From the NCBI RefSeq assembly GCF_000003815.2, contig NC_049989.1:2457842-2521841 (forward strand): a DNA stretch of 64,000 nucleotides, written 5' to 3'. Positions 52,701 through 55,990 of this stretch are shown in pieces (the first letter of the stretch is position 1; every line of letters begins with the position of its first letter). The stretch comes from Branchiostoma floridae. Lineage: Eukaryota; Chordata; Leptocardii; Amphioxiformes; Branchiostomatidae. The notes under the pieces are model-generated. The model saw only the letters and a program-made list of their open reading frames with translations, had not been told where the DNA came from and made no database searches. A program made the translations under genes and the position numbers.

Positions 52701-55256
52701 TTGCATTGGAGTTGTGGATGTAGGACACCATAAAATGGCCACTGTGGATGGCCTTGTCTCCATTGGCAGTAGTAACGATTGTACCATCCTGTAACGAAGA
52801 AGAGCAATATGATGTTATACTGAAAGTGATCTCGAATAAGATTAGCACACAAAACAGCTACTCTTCCACTGCTCAAGAAAGGAGGGACAGACATAATTTA
52901 CCATTTTTACAGGTTCATTGTACCCTAGCTGTTTTTGACAAAAGCAATGAAGAGTGAACCACAGCTTAACGTGCCCTACTTCTGACTGTGACCCTATCCA
53001 AGCAACGACAGCCAGGATTTGAACTTGCCAAACTTTTTGCCAGAGGCATAACACATTTAGCCAGCAATCACATTCATCAATCTGTTATGTACATGCAATC
53101 ATGCATCTATTCTATACATCCCAAGGTATCTATCAACACATACGTTGTATATCAAACAGCCAGTAATTAACAATTTACATCAATCTATTGGCTGAGGTTG
53201 TGCCTTATTCATCATATGCCATATTATAACTTTAAAAAAAGGTTTTTTTACAATGTTTAGGGTAATTCTTGGAACAAAATTGCAATGAAGATTAATTTTC
53301 TGAGGTACATTACAAATCATAGCTAACAAGTCCAATTGTTCCTCACTATACATATACGCACTAATTTCAATTTGAGTGATGTTTTTTTACATATATGATG
53401 TTAAATAATGATTAAATAAAGTAAGTGTCATTGTTTTCTTACATTTTCATGTATCTACCATAAGTTTATTATAACTTCACAGTGGATGGGGAAAGAAAGT
53501 TTTTACGGTATAACTATCATAACTTGTAGTGTAAACGGTTCCCACTGTGTCATTGCAAAAATGACAAAATCAAGAACACTACAAATGTTTCAAGATTTAA
53601 AGTATATGATAACTGCTGACCTGTTTTAAAAGAATCTTGAAGTAAAAGAAATGACCAAAACAAACAAACACGGACAATGAACGTGGAGCTTTCACTCTAC
53701 TTATGTCTTGTACCATGTATGTGTACTGATACATGTTGATAGATTTATTAGGACTTGATGTAATCCGTACCTCTTATATTTTTATCTGACCCTTACCTCC
53801 CTCATGACCTCAATGAAAAGCAGCCTGCAGGCCGATTTGAGCTTTCATTAATAAACAAAGATTCAAACAAACAAATTTTCATACAGCTATTAGTTTGAGG
53901 TAGTTAAAGAATTAAAAGAAATGCCAACAAATGTTTGTAAACAACTGCTTAATATAAACAACATGGTTCTTTGCTTGGCTCCCTTTCCAGAGGCACAGGT
54001 GACCTACATGTATATAGTATAATGGCTACATGGTGGCAAATTTGGGGAGGGTACGGAAACGACTTTGCATAGACAAGCACTTTATAATTATTCAGATAAT
54101 TATTGGTGCCAATTTACTCATTTATAGACAACTAAATTTAAAACAAATGGCATTGCATTGGTAGGATGCTGTATAAATGTCTCCTAAAAATTGCCAAGGA
54201 TTATTACACAACCTTTCATTATGTTATGGTGTATAATATACACAGTAAGCACATAGGTGTGAAAAAAAGCTACACCAAATACCAGACACCTTAATGGACA
54301 CCTTAAAGCATTCATTCCTGTACTGTACATTTTAAAATTATTGCGAGAGCAGTGATTCTGTTTTCTGGGTTTTCCCAGTGACCTTGCTAGCAAAGTTATG
54401 ACTTATGGCACTAAAATCTGTACTTACTGTAGTTCTAACAGAAACATTTCAATTGTGAACTTTAAAAAAATAACTCCCTTTGTGAAAATAAATTAACGTT
54501 TAATACGGTAATTCTGTGACATTCAGGAGGAAATGTAATTTGTCATTACATAACTTGTCACCCCTACGTACAAACATTCCAAACCACGAAGTCAGGAGGA
54601 AGTCAGGATATACAAGAAATGGTTGCATGTGTCGATCACAAGTGTATCACATGCACATGCACTTTCCTGCATTGTTCCTGTCCATTGTTTACAATTACAC
54701 CTCATTTGCATGAAAGGCGCGCCATAGCTTCAGAAGTCAGCGCCCATACCTTACATGTATCGTCACATTTTACCTCAGAATTGTCACAAAAAATGTGTGC
54801 TTCTGGTAACAAAGGCACAATTTTGTCCTCACACGATGTTTGGTGAACACAAATTTATCGCACATGTCTGTGCTGGGGTCACAAAAAACTTGGGTCCGTA
54901 CGTGTTGGTGTGTCGAACGTTCGCGTTCGTACTTGCTTAAATTGGTATCTTGCACGACTCTCACGTTTGGCTTTCTGTTACCATAAAGACAGTCCAATAC
55001 CAAGACTTTTTGGGGTATTGTCGACAGGAAGACATGCTCTGGGATACACACATCACGCAAAAAGATCAGTAGAAGAAATACTTACTAGTAATGTCGTAGG
55101 CGGGGGAAATTGGAGCTCCGCGCCATGTAGACCACCCCCTCCGCCACCACTATGTCCGGCCGCTCCCGACCCGAATCCCCGCTCTCCTTTTTCCTTTTTC
55201 ACGCTCTTCATCATTCCTGGATAGTCTAGGGGACCGTCGGCTGCATTCTTAGTCAT
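10609..55256 (-). CDS. MLXIP: Mondo (MondoA/ChREBP-type) glucose-responsive bHLH-Zip transcription factor, spliced gene
   Basis: Spliced gene of 25 coding exons (two versions of exon 4); inferred protein 1158 aa. Mondo proteins sense glucose-6-phosphate through their N-terminus, pair with Mlx and bind E-box pairs at glycolytic and lipogenic genes. Exon 2 has IHSGHFMVS (71-79) and SIDASLTKLFECMTLAY; exon 3 SPKWK...NNAIWRAW; exon 5 a basic nuclear-import-like block; exons 7-8 DFTDTLFS and GNADMIQP; exon 21 the class B basic region HISAEQKRR (960-968); exon 22 the zipper; exons 23-25 the tail domain with QNWKFWI and IIRPLFE. All junction phases agree and total 3477 coding bases. It is longer than human MondoA (about 919 aa) because of a large Q/S/T/P-rich middle. 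A single pre-duplication ortholog of MLXIP and MLXIPL is expected in an invertebrate chordate, so the symbol is approximate. Confidence 0.95.
10826..11216 (+). repeat. Dispersed repeat with 3'-tail-like end
   Basis: Starts GTGTAACACAAACTCCGCTG and ends GTGTCAATAAAGATTGTTG. The first ~95 bp recurs in inverse orientation at 28795-28900. It lies in Mondo intron 24. The AATAAA-containing end suggests a retrotransposed tail, but no coding frame supports a class. Confidence 0.55.
11475..11604 (-). CDS. MLXIP: Mondo exon 24 (tail domain)
   Basis: Acceptor CTACCACAG before 11604; donor GTAAGT at 11474-11469; phase 0 to 1. It encodes FSLIIRPLFETYN, then LSWLDEHCSLPALRP, the helical tail region conserved in MondoA, ChREBP and Mlx. 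Confidence 0.94.
12174..12373. mobile_element. MITE with TAGGTCCCAAT termini
   Basis: About 30-bp terminal inverted repeats: left TAGGTCCCAATCCCCAACCC, right reading in reverse TAGGTCCCAATTCCCAACCC, each continuing into a CAGG...CTGGC block. The 200-bp element lies in Mondo intron 23 and has no ORF. The target duplication is unclear. Confidence 0.75.
12439..12562 (-). CDS. MLXIP: Mondo exon 23 (zipper end to tail domain)
   Basis: Acceptor TCTTCAG before 12562, phase 2 start. It encodes QLPATGAPVTRQRSDHMKEM and ends TSQNWKFWI. The donor GTATCC (12438-12433) is weak, but exon 24 continues exactly where the family continues, so the junction is well supported. Confidence 0.92.
13311..13410 (-). 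CDS. MLXIP: Mondo exon 22 (leucine zipper)
   Basis: Acceptor CCTTTAG before 13410, donor GTATGT at 13310-13305, phase 1 to 2. It encodes TVDYTKKLQAERQQMLEEAR and then VLKQEIEELNSAIS, a heptad-patterned coiled coil used for pairing with Mlx. Confidence 0.95.
13579..13723 (-). CDS. MLXIP: Mondo exon 21 (bHLH)
   Basis: Acceptor CATGTCAG before 13723; donor GTGAGT at 13578-13573; phase 0 to 1. HISAEQKRRFNIK carries the His, Glu and Arg expected of class B bHLH proteins that read CACGTG half sites. Helix 1, loop and helix 2 follow (FDTLHTLIPTLS, KISKAAMLQK). Confidence 0.96.
14012..14074 (-). CDS. MLXIP: Mondo exon 20 (linker before bHLH)
   Basis: 63 bp, phase 0 to 0, acceptor GTTATAG and donor GTGAGT (14011-14006). 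It encodes SPGKTPSKLRSSHEKSYKGG, a basic linker of the kind that precedes the Mondo bHLH. Identified by splice sites and phase rather than strong similarity. Confidence 0.8.
15554..16083. mobile_element. Foldback element, copy 1, split by a hAT MITE
   Basis: Its ends mirror each other: TCTCCAGGAAGATTTACAAG...GGCATAAGATAG on the left, CTATCTTATGC...GCTTGGAGATTA on the right. The uninterrupted relative at 16594-16789 has the same arms. Here the hAT-like element 15592-15936 has inserted into the left arm. Confidence 0.75.
15592..15936. mobile_element. hAT-like MITE with 8-bp target duplication
   Basis: Termini CAGGGCTCGAAAT and, in reverse, CAGGGCTCAAAAT. Flanks AGATAGCA (15584-15591) and AGATAGTA (15937-15944) match at 7 of 8 positions, the length typical of hAT insertions. 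345 bp, no transposase. It lies inside the foldback element 15554-16083, in Mondo intron 19. Confidence 0.85.
16594..16789. mobile_element. Foldback element, copy 2
   Basis: Arms TAATCTCCAAGCAGATCCTA...GCATAAGATTGTATCAAA and the mirrored TTTGATACTATCTTATGC...CTGGAGATTA, about 45 bp each. An internal CAT microsatellite (about 16711-16726) produces a poly-Met artefact frame. Confidence 0.75.
17126..17331. repeat. MLXIP: 96-bp tandem duplication over an exon end and its donor
   Basis: A unit containing AAATAATCCAACTTTG...TACCTCTTCTGAAAAAT occurs twice, about 96 bp apart (common block starting 17222 and 17318). The upstream copy is the real 3' end and donor of Mondo exon 19 (17320); the downstream copy is an intronic duplicate of the last ~17 exon bases plus a GTAC... 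donor. Confidence 0.8.
17320..17388 (-). CDS. MLXIP: Mondo exon 19 (linker)
   Basis: 69 bp, phase 0 to 0, acceptor CTTTTACCAG, donor GTATAT (17319-17314). It encodes TQPSPWIIIKKLEDFKPNHF and SEE. A duplicated exon-end/donor block lies just downstream. Similarity is weak; phase and splice sites carry the call. Confidence 0.75.
17827..18209. mobile_element. TA-inserting MITE, copy 1
   Basis: Flanked by TA on both sides (17825-17826, 18210-18211). Termini CACCTTTCTCATGCGGCAGC and, in reverse, CACCTTTCTCACGCGGCGAC, about 33 bp, ending in a GATAGATC-like block. The sister copy is at 51296-51688. It holds the CCAAT-bearing segment that forms the tandem array at 91-210. No transposase. Confidence 0.85.
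18563..18627 (-). CDS. MLXIP: Mondo exon 18 (S/T-rich linker)
   Basis: 65 bp, phase 1 to 0, acceptor GTTTCAG, donor GTAAGT (18562-18557). It encodes PNSPSAASPITTEDSPGHNS and a final E. Short, low-complexity and acidic; supported by splice consensus and phase. Confidence 0.82.
19605..19752 (-). CDS. MLXIP: Mondo exon 17 (middle region)
   Basis: Acceptor ATTTCCAG, donor GTAAGT (19604-19599), phase 0 to 1. It encodes VAGVTDFQSSVLVAAAAQAG, then KVERKSPPVACSTPIKPAS. Part of the poorly conserved transactivation middle. Confidence 0.88.
20520..20840 (+). repeat. Dispersed repeat family 'CTAGGGGGCCC', fragment
   Basis: CCCCTGCAGTTCCAAAT...GCCACTGGGGGG, then CATGACCAGAGCATGTCCAG and AGGCCTTCTCGA, aligning with 5530-5800 and 33400-33660. 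A G run lies at about 20571-20582. It sits in Mondo intron 16. Confidence 0.65.
20841..22539. other. Mondo intron 16 body, nothing supported
   Basis: AT-rich intronic DNA with no convincing exon, RNA gene or delimited transposon on either strand. Confidence 0.4.
22540..22720. repeat. Diverged tandem duplication with CCAAT sites
   Basis: Two related blocks share TAATGAGGAGATG, ATTGGTTGATT and TGACCAATCAGAGA, about 114 bp apart. Each contains paired CCAAT/ATTGG pentamers. Intronic; any regulatory role is speculation. Confidence 0.6.
22762..23039. mobile_element. PIF/Harbinger-like MITE 'GGCCTAGG', copy 1
   Basis: Termini GGCCTAGGAAACAAAATGTT and, in reverse, GGCCTAGGAAAAAGAATGTT; TTA on both sides (22759-22761, 23040-23042). 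278 bp. Sister copies at 36168-36464 and 51937-52352; a decayed copy at about 27640-27737. It ends 44 bp from Mondo exon 16. Confidence 0.85.
23083..23261 (-). CDS. MLXIP: Mondo exon 16 (middle region)
   Basis: Acceptor CTCCATCAG, donor GTATAT (23082-23077), phase 1 to 0. It encodes SFTTQGIQPCTSAGTSTMSN, then VFLTSSAIKPDTSLLNTVV and AANPSQLAQ. Low-complexity S/T/Q-rich, as expected for the Mondo middle. Confidence 0.88.
23262..24908. other. Mondo intron 15, downstream part
   Basis: AT-rich, with a short direct repeat of GATGTTCACAAGGACATT near 24740-24790. No exon or delimited element supported. Confidence 0.4.
24909..25223. mobile_element. hAT-like MITE 'TAGGGGTGGGTAC'
   Basis: Ends TAGGGGTGGGTACG and, in reverse, TAGGGGTGGGTACC; palindromic interior with ACTGGTACTGG and CCTGGACCTGG blocks. 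315 bp. The target duplication is not clean (CAGTTTAG against GTGTTTAC). It lies immediately downstream of the small frame at 25224-25403. Confidence 0.65.
25224..25403 (-). CDS. Unrecognised small ORF, possible nested first exon
   Basis: ATG at 25403 in a good context (AAACATGG) opens 57 complete codons before a donor-like AAG|GTAAAC at about 25230. The peptide (MALCIRAVNPPLPDRALVKK, later YCGIDGNPSEITVKLILNVS) has mixed composition and reads more like a folded protein than translated repeat. I recognise no family and found no convincing second exon. It may be a nested minus-strand gene, a relic, or chance. Confidence 0.25.
25905..26003 (-). CDS. Possible 99-bp cassette exon in Mondo intron 15
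   Basis: Open frame bounded by CTGCTCAG and GTGAGG. It would enter and leave in phase 1, exactly the phase of the exon 15/16 junction, so inclusion keeps the frame. The peptide (REIMVAMARDVSELCYAIKG, then LDVLQNDLLAFP) is hydrophobic and helical, unlike the rest of the Mondo middle. It could instead be a relic of another gene or element. The pyrimidine tract is poor. Confidence 0.3.
26004..28794. other. Mondo intron 15, central part
   Basis: AT-rich. It contains a decayed 'GGCCTAGG' MITE relic at 27640-27737 (CAGGAAACACAACATT...GCAGGCC-TTA) and an AT run near 28003-28016. No exon supported. Confidence 0.45.
28795..28900 (-). repeat. Inverse copy of the 10826 repeat
   Basis: Reads GTGTAACACAAACTACACTG on the minus strand, through the GGCAGATGTTGGGCGGGCTG block shared with 10826-10920. 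Confidence 0.6.
29229..29625. repeat. Two short tandem arrays
   Basis: 29240-29300 repeats a block of about 28 bp built on TTTCGAGACATT. 29427-29620 holds five diverged ~41-bp units with GGTTCATTTA and GCAAAAGTGACTTTAATTTT; one unit is a few bases longer. They end 40 bp before Mondo exon 15. Confidence 0.85.
29665..29841 (-). CDS. MLXIP: Mondo exon 15 (middle region)
   Basis: Acceptor GTCCACAG, donor GTAGGA (29664-29659), phase 1 to 1. It encodes QFIKPKGLSPIAPKPSTTAS, then GDKTHTVSVQNTFLAQLLTG. The IAPKP stretch resembles proline/lysine-rich patches in the middle of vertebrate MondoA. Confidence 0.9.
30397..30688 (-). CDS. MLXIP: Mondo exon 14 (poly-Q middle region)
   Basis: Acceptor GCCGGCAG, donor GTTAGG (30396-30391), phase 0 to 1. 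VQQQMVSQANFGGFTTVSTL is followed by a Q6 run (CAA-rich) and a P/T/K-rich segment ending GSGNT. A tRNA-derived SINE-like segment lies just upstream at 30700-30860. Confidence 0.9.
30700..31140 (+). repeat. SINE-like segments in Mondo intron 13
   Basis: Two B-box-like motifs on the plus strand (GGTTTAAATCC at about 30750, GGGTTCAACCCC at about 30832), each followed by tRNA-derived-SINE-like text such as GTTGTGCCCTAGCAAAAGGC. The GCGATCTGACC block at 31015-31050 appears in both orientations. Confidence 0.45.
31144..31269 (-). CDS. MLXIP: Mondo exon 13 (Q/T-rich)
   Basis: Acceptor ATTTCCAG, donor GTGAGC (31143-31138), 126 bp, phase 0 to 0. It encodes PTIPVMPSTQTAFQTPTSSA, then FPQQQQQQKAQTIQ. 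Confidence 0.9.
31634..31834 (-). CDS. MLXIP: Mondo exon 12 (Q/S/P-rich)
   Basis: Acceptor CTTTTCCAG, donor GTAACA (31633-31628), 201 bp, phase 0 to 0. It encodes TSLEDAISVLAQNTRPTQLP, NQQVNQVIAAPTPITPSS and MLPMYQSQ. The phase 0 start fixes the exon 11 donor at 35078. Confidence 0.9.
32220..32513. mobile_element. hAT-like MITE 'CAGGGTTGGACAAGT', copy 1
   Basis: Termini CAGGGTTGGACAAGTCC and, in reverse, CAGGGTTGGACATTAG; direct flanks CCTGTTC at 32214-32220 and 32514-32520. Internal GGGCAAG...CTTGCCC blocks pair. Related copies at 38504-38879 and 49413-49717. Confidence 0.8.
32665..34025 (+). mobile_element. Dispersed repeat family 'CTAGGGGGCCC', copy 2
   Basis: Starts ACTAGAGTTCAACGAACCCA and ends near TTCTTGGCGAAGAGAATT. 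It holds two CCGCTAGGGGG blocks and several repeats of the 'ACCTACCAAATATCATCAGGA' type with their phrasing of about 100-200 bp. Internal modular repetition with no long ORF. It lies in Mondo intron 11. Confidence 0.7.
34240..34582. repeat. tRNA-derived SINE fragments ending in CTCCTTTCTTACAC
   Basis: On the plus strand TTTGGCGCAACGATTTAGTG (A-box-like) and TTTTGAATCCC (B-box-like) precede the tail CTACTCCTTTCTTACAC. A second TCTACTCCTTTCTTACAC tail is at about 34335. The tail text is part of the 43-bp minisatellite that follows. Confidence 0.6.
34583..35095. repeat. MLXIP: 43-bp minisatellite carrying a 5' splice site, ~12 copies
   Basis: Twelve copies of a 43-bp unit (variants ACACAC/ACAAAC and GGTGTCC/GGTATCC). 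On the minus strand each unit holds ATGGACACCAACCAG, the last bases of exon 11, followed by GTAGCT (the donor), then a TAA and a second donor-like GTAAGA. The plus-strand part CTCCTTTCTTACAC matches the neighbouring SINE tail, so the unit looks born at the exon/SINE junction. Only the copy at 35079 joins exon 12 in frame. Confidence 0.95.
35079..35234 (-). CDS. MLXIP: Mondo exon 11 (S/T/Q-rich, donor inside minisatellite)
   Basis: Acceptor GGGTTCCAG, donor GTAGCT at 35078-35073, 156 bp, phase 0 to 0. It encodes VVPPEAGSSASSTVSSPPVQ, then YEESSPIQMDTNQ. The final 20 bases and donor are the seed of the tandem array downstream. Reading past the donor meets TAA after four codons. Confidence 0.92.
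35303..35639. mobile_element. hAT-like MITE 'GGGCCTCGAAAT'
   Basis: Ends CGGGCCTCGAAATCAA and, in reverse, CAGGCCTTGAAATTAA, resembling the 15592 element. Flanks CTGTC are shared but the 8-bp duplication is not clean. Internal GTCCC repeats. Mondo intron 10. Confidence 0.65.
36168..36464. mobile_element. PIF/Harbinger-like MITE 'GGCCTAGG', copy 2
   Basis: Ends GGCCTAGGAAAAGCAATGCT and, in reverse, GGCCTAGGAAAAATGTTGTA, followed inward by mirrored GGTTAC/GTAACC. TAA on both sides (36165-36167, 36465-36467). 297 bp. It lies 160 bp from Mondo exon 10. Confidence 0.85.
36625..36723 (-). CDS. MLXIP: Mondo exon 10 (middle region)
   Basis: Strong acceptor TTCCTACCACAG before 36723 and donor GTGAGT at 36624-36619; 99 bp, phase 0 to 0, fitting between exons 9 and 11. 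It encodes LDVGSPHAMHASEKAFLPTL, then MNKGYQQMGFGAN. I do not recognise the segment from vertebrate Mondo proteins; since it is frame-neutral it could be a cassette exon. Confidence 0.72.
37160..37310. repeat. Repeat related to 40400-40500
   Basis: AAATAGGGTGAG, TTTAAAGAAG and GGGCCTTCTG occur here and at 40409-40480 in the same order. Mondo introns 9 and 8. Class unknown. Confidence 0.5.
37655..37735 (-). repeat. LINE-like 3' tail
   Basis: On the minus strand this reads AAAAGCGTCCTGCTGGACG...TTTGAGCTTTCATGAATAAA. A related plus-strand block lies at 53815-53880 (AAAAGCAGCCTGCAGGCCG...GAGCTTTCATTAATAAAC). A shared, AATAAA-ended tail suggests a non-LTR element family. Confidence 0.55.
37866..38235. 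mobile_element. 50-bp inverted repeat enclosing a retroelement-like fragment
   Basis: Arms at 37866-37915 and 38186-38235 are inverse copies with about one mismatch (left arm contains TTCAAGCAATGACTGTTTTC). Between them, on the minus strand, a frame encodes IEIIDLEACKAHRKVKEAIY and LNGNEGWELPKSCLPLL, which resembles the tail found after the endonuclease in some animal retroelement polyproteins (tentative). The 5'-most arm is also translated in that frame. Confidence 0.7.
38310..38440 (-). CDS. MLXIP: Mondo exon 9 (S/Q-rich)
   Basis: Acceptor GGTATTACAG, donor GTATGG (38309-38304), 131 bp, phase 1 to 0. It encodes IVRNAGLEFGGSSSHLHLGS, then a Q-rich end QAQQQEQQPNISIQ. Confidence 0.88.
38504..38879. 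mobile_element. hAT-like MITE 'CAGGGTTGGACAAGT', copy 2
   Basis: Ends CAGTGTTGGACAAGTTC and, in reverse, CAGGGTTAGACAAGTTT; shares the internal AAAGTTGG, GGCAAGTGAATTTT and TTGCCCAATAGGA blocks with 49413-49717. Confidence 0.7.
39550..39609 (-). CDS. Possible 60-bp cassette exon in Mondo intron 8
   Basis: Open block bounded by AATGAAAG and a strong donor CAAG|GTAAGG (39549-39544). It would be phase 1 to 1, matching the exon 8/9 junction. The peptide DGLEDNECGCSLCEKDIN is acidic and Cys-rich. The acceptor is mediocre (pyrimidine tract broken by GGGAATG), so the exon is only possible. Confidence 0.35.
40275..40367 (-). CDS. MLXIP: Mondo exon 8 (end of glucose-sensing module)
   Basis: Acceptor CTGTTTACAG, donor GTAACA (40274-40269), phase 1 to 1. 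HLGNADMIQPGLIQLQPNLE and DFMDTFEPLQ match the highly conserved GNADMIQP segment of MondoA and ChREBP, which begins the glucose-activated element. Confidence 0.96.
40560..40700 (+). repeat. tRNA-derived SINE-like segment
   Basis: GGTTAGATTGATGCCTCTGA followed by the B-box-like GGTTTGAATCCC and GTGCCCTTGAGAAAGGC. It resembles the segment at 30740-30790. Mondo intron 7. Confidence 0.5.
41067..41250 (-). CDS. MLXIP: Mondo exon 7 (conserved region, GC donor)
   Basis: Acceptor GCCTCCTAG, 184 bp, phase 0 to 1. It encodes DDYTLLRERQERQKSPQKKE, then FVPTFSEEDAWMMDFTDTLF and AFPNPKEI. The exon ends ATTG followed by GCAAGT (41066-41061), so the intron is of GC-AG type; the neighbouring GT would break the frame into exon 8. 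Confidence 0.94.
41335..41510. repeat. Degenerate repeats of CTAGGACAGATYCCRATT
   Basis: Three to four copies of a palindrome-prone block (CCTAGGACAGAT...AATCTGTCCTA) spaced about 60 bp. The related text GTCGACAGAGATTG recurs near 30028 and 44378. Mondo intron 6. Confidence 0.55.
42471..42726. mobile_element. Foldback MITE 'GCCTCCATTGCAGTC'
   Basis: The left arm GCCTCCATTGCAGTCTTTGA and right arm, in reverse, GCCTCCGTTGCAGTCTTCAA are mirrored; pairing continues inward through GGGGGT...ACCCCC and TTTTCAACGTTGGCT...AGCCAACATTGAAAA. 256 bp, no coding content. Confidence 0.75.
43163..43396. mobile_element. Foldback MITE with 40-bp inverted repeats
   Basis: ATGCTAAACTTTCTTCCAAC...GTACACACGGATCAA is mirrored almost exactly by TTGATCCGTGTGTAC...GTTGGAAGAAAGTTTAGCAT. 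The interior contains CCTGAAGAAGCCTGAAGGTG, a phrase often seen in animal retroelement tails. It ends 44 bp from Mondo exon 6. Confidence 0.85.
43440..43535 (-). CDS. MLXIP: Mondo exon 6 (variable linker)
   Basis: Acceptor CTTTTTCCAG, donor GTAGGT (43439-43434), 96 bp, phase 0 to 0. It encodes RMNCPTDEDLLKLDALDMPL and NMPPSHYMGWTL, an acidic linker between the nuclear-import block and the DFTDTLF region. Confidence 0.92.
43901..44000. other. Assembly gap of 100 N
   Basis: Exactly 100 N, the usual placeholder for a gap of unknown size. It lies in Mondo intron 5, so no known exon is interrupted, but an unseen alternative exon cannot be excluded. Confidence 1.
44001..45450. other. Mondo intron 5, nothing supported
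   Basis: AT-rich intron with short ACATGTACATGT-type runs and a GTCGACAGAGATTG palindrome near 44378. No exon or delimited transposon. Confidence 0.4.
45451..45540 (-). CDS. MLXIP: Mondo exon 5 (nuclear-import block)
   Basis: Acceptor GTTTCTTCAG, donor GTAATG (45450-45445), 90 bp, phase 0 to 0. AVVLEGKYWKRRMETVVKEY and KWRVYYKKK match the conserved region carrying the bipartite basic import signal of MondoA and ChREBP. Confidence 0.96.
46140..46216 (-). CDS. MLXIP: Mondo exon 4b (alternative)
   Basis: 77 bp, acceptor TATGATGTAG, donor GTTAGT (46139-46134), phase 1 to 0. It encodes VNQRKPLVCQFVSNPMADDT then YSIPQ. Same length, phases and layout as exon 4a; 17 of 26 residues are identical (counting the split Tyr). 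Using both would shift the frame. Confidence 0.93.
46292..46368 (-). CDS. MLXIP: Mondo exon 4a (alternative)
   Basis: 77 bp, acceptor CATGCACAG, donor GTCAGT (46291-46286), phase 1 to 0. It encodes INNKSPLVCQFVANPLADDA then HSLPQ. It lies just after the NNAIWRAW helix that binds 14-3-3 in the vertebrate proteins. The intron between 4a and 4b is only 75 bp. Confidence 0.93.
46978..47084 (-). CDS. MLXIP: Mondo exon 3 (glucose-sensing core)
   Basis: Acceptor TATTTCCAG, donor GTAAGT (46977-46972), 107 bp, phase 2 to 1. GKLVSPKWKTFKGLKLLWKD and RLNNAIWRAWHIQ are near-identical in type to MondoA/ChREBP, covering the conserved regions used for export and 14-3-3 binding. Confidence 0.97.
47624..47753. 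repeat. 65-bp near-perfect tandem duplication
   Basis: ACCAAAAGCTATGTGATACC starts at 47624 and again at 47689; the two 65-bp units are essentially identical, so the event is recent. Mondo intron 2. Confidence 0.95.
47760..49179. other. Mondo intron 2, nothing supported
   Basis: Ordinary AT-rich intron DNA; no exon or delimited element on either strand. Confidence 0.4.
49180..49400 (+). repeat. Dispersed repeat family 'CTAGGGGGCCC', fragment
   Basis: CCCCTGCAGTTCCAAAACAG, GCTAGGGGGATTTAAAC and ACCAAATATCAATCCTTTCA follow the order seen at 20530-20760. Mondo intron 2. Confidence 0.6.
49413..49717. mobile_element. hAT-like MITE 'CAGGGTTGGACAAGT', copy 3
   Basis: Ends CAGGGTTGGACAAGTCC and, in reverse, CAGGGTTGGACGTATTT; internal GGGCAAG/CTTGCCC pairs. 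No clear target duplication. Confidence 0.75.
49718..51295. other. Mondo intron 2, nothing supported
   Basis: AT-rich, no exon or delimited transposon recognised. Confidence 0.4.
51296..51688. mobile_element. TA-inserting MITE, copy 2
   Basis: TA at 51294-51295 and 51689-51690; termini CACCTTTCTCACGCGGCGGC on both sides, about 33 bp, nearly perfect. Interior closely follows 17827-18209, including the CCATTGGTCGAACTGCTAAT block. Its better-preserved ends suggest the younger copy. Confidence 0.88.
51937..52352. mobile_element. PIF/Harbinger-like MITE 'GGCCTAGG', copy 3
   Basis: Ends GGCCTTGGAAAAAATGTTGT and, in reverse, GGCCTAGGGAAAAATAGTTG; TAA on both sides (51934-51936, 52353-52355). Left interior AAAAAATTAGGGTCGGTAGG matches copy 1; the extra length comes from internal insertions. 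It ends about 100 bp from Mondo exon 2. Confidence 0.83.
52454..52788 (-). CDS. MLXIP: Mondo exon 2 (start of glucose-sensing module)
   Basis: Acceptor TTCGTTACAG, donor GTAAGT (52453-52448), 335 bp, phase 0 to 2. It opens DGTIVTTANGDKAIHSGHFM and ends SIDASLTKLFECMTLAY, both hallmark Mondo sequences. Between them lies an S/E/P-rich insert of about 75 residues, longer than the vertebrate counterpart. Confidence 0.96.
52789..55085. other. Mondo intron 1
   Basis: AT-rich. A LINE-like tail lies at 53815-53880 on the plus strand (see 37655-37735) and a SINE-like B box (GGATTTGAAC) near 53013. Nothing else supported. Confidence 0.45.
55086..55256 (-). CDS. MLXIP: Mondo exon 1 (N-terminus)
   Basis: ATG at 55256-55254, donor GTAAGT (55085-55080), phase 0 end after 57 codons. 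It encodes MTKNAADGPLDYPGMMKSVK, a Gly-rich run and ELQFPPPTTLL. I chose this ATG because the frame joins exon 2 in phase and the codon sits just inside a GC-richer promoter-proximal region; no other in-frame ATG lies between it and the upstream non-coding DNA that I can support. Confidence 0.82.
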
Positions 55257-55400
55257 TGGTGATGCTCAAGTTGGTGGAAAGTTTGGCGAAAATTAGAGGT
55301 AAATGTGGGCCGAAGCTGCCGTTCAGACGGCACGGCTAGCTGACGGCCATCTTGCTTCCTACAGGGTGCCCAGGTTAAGAATAAAATGGCGTGATCACGC
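55257..55400 (-). promoter_or_regulatory. MLXIP: Probable TATA-less Mondo promoter/5' UTR with YY1-like sites
   Basis: On the minus strand AAGATGGCCG at 55353-55344; on the plus strand AAAATGGCG at 55383-55391. Both fit the YY1 core common just around start sites of TATA-less genes. The first also contains an upstream ATG that meets TAG after four codons. No TATA box was seen. The exact start site is unknown. Confidence 0.4.
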
Positions 55401-55849
55401 GTAACTTTCTCACAATGTTTCTTTTTTTCCACTTAAAAAATATGAAACAGACATGTCTATAATATTGTATGATTGTTTTATGTAATTTTGTCGCTTTAAA
55501 GCTGAATTTACGACAAAAAATTACAAATATAATGTATCAATCTGTGAATTTTGTAAAGGTTATGTGATCTTGTTCCACTCTCAGCAACCAATGGTAAAGC
55601 ACAGCAACACGGACATTTTCTGCATGGATTGAGTATAGCATTACATCATACTCTCCAAGCAGAGGTAGGTCGGGAAATTGTGATATTTTCACTTGCCCCG
55701 TTTTCTTTGATGATCTTCTTTCCGCCCTAAAATGGCACATAGAAACGGTTCACAATTCCCCCCACCAACCTCTACTTGGAGAAAGCAGTTTATCATATAT
55801 GTTAATGTCCTTATCCAATAATGTATTAAAGATCATGTAAAACTGAACC

Positions 55850-55990
55850 TGGACGTCCATATCACAATTAGCAGTTCAACTAATGTCAGTATTGCAATTA
55901 GTAGTTTCGGCCAATGAGAGAGGGACTACATGTCCGTCAAATGTTCACGTTTTTATGTTTTTATTTTGCATTTCTACCGTTCGTTTAGGT
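55850..55990 (+). repeat. Relic of the TA-inserting MITE interior
   Basis: CCATATCACAATTAGCAGTT, GGCCAATGAGAG and TTTTTATGTTTTTATTTTGC match the same order near 85-250. Only the interior survives. Confidence 0.6.
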
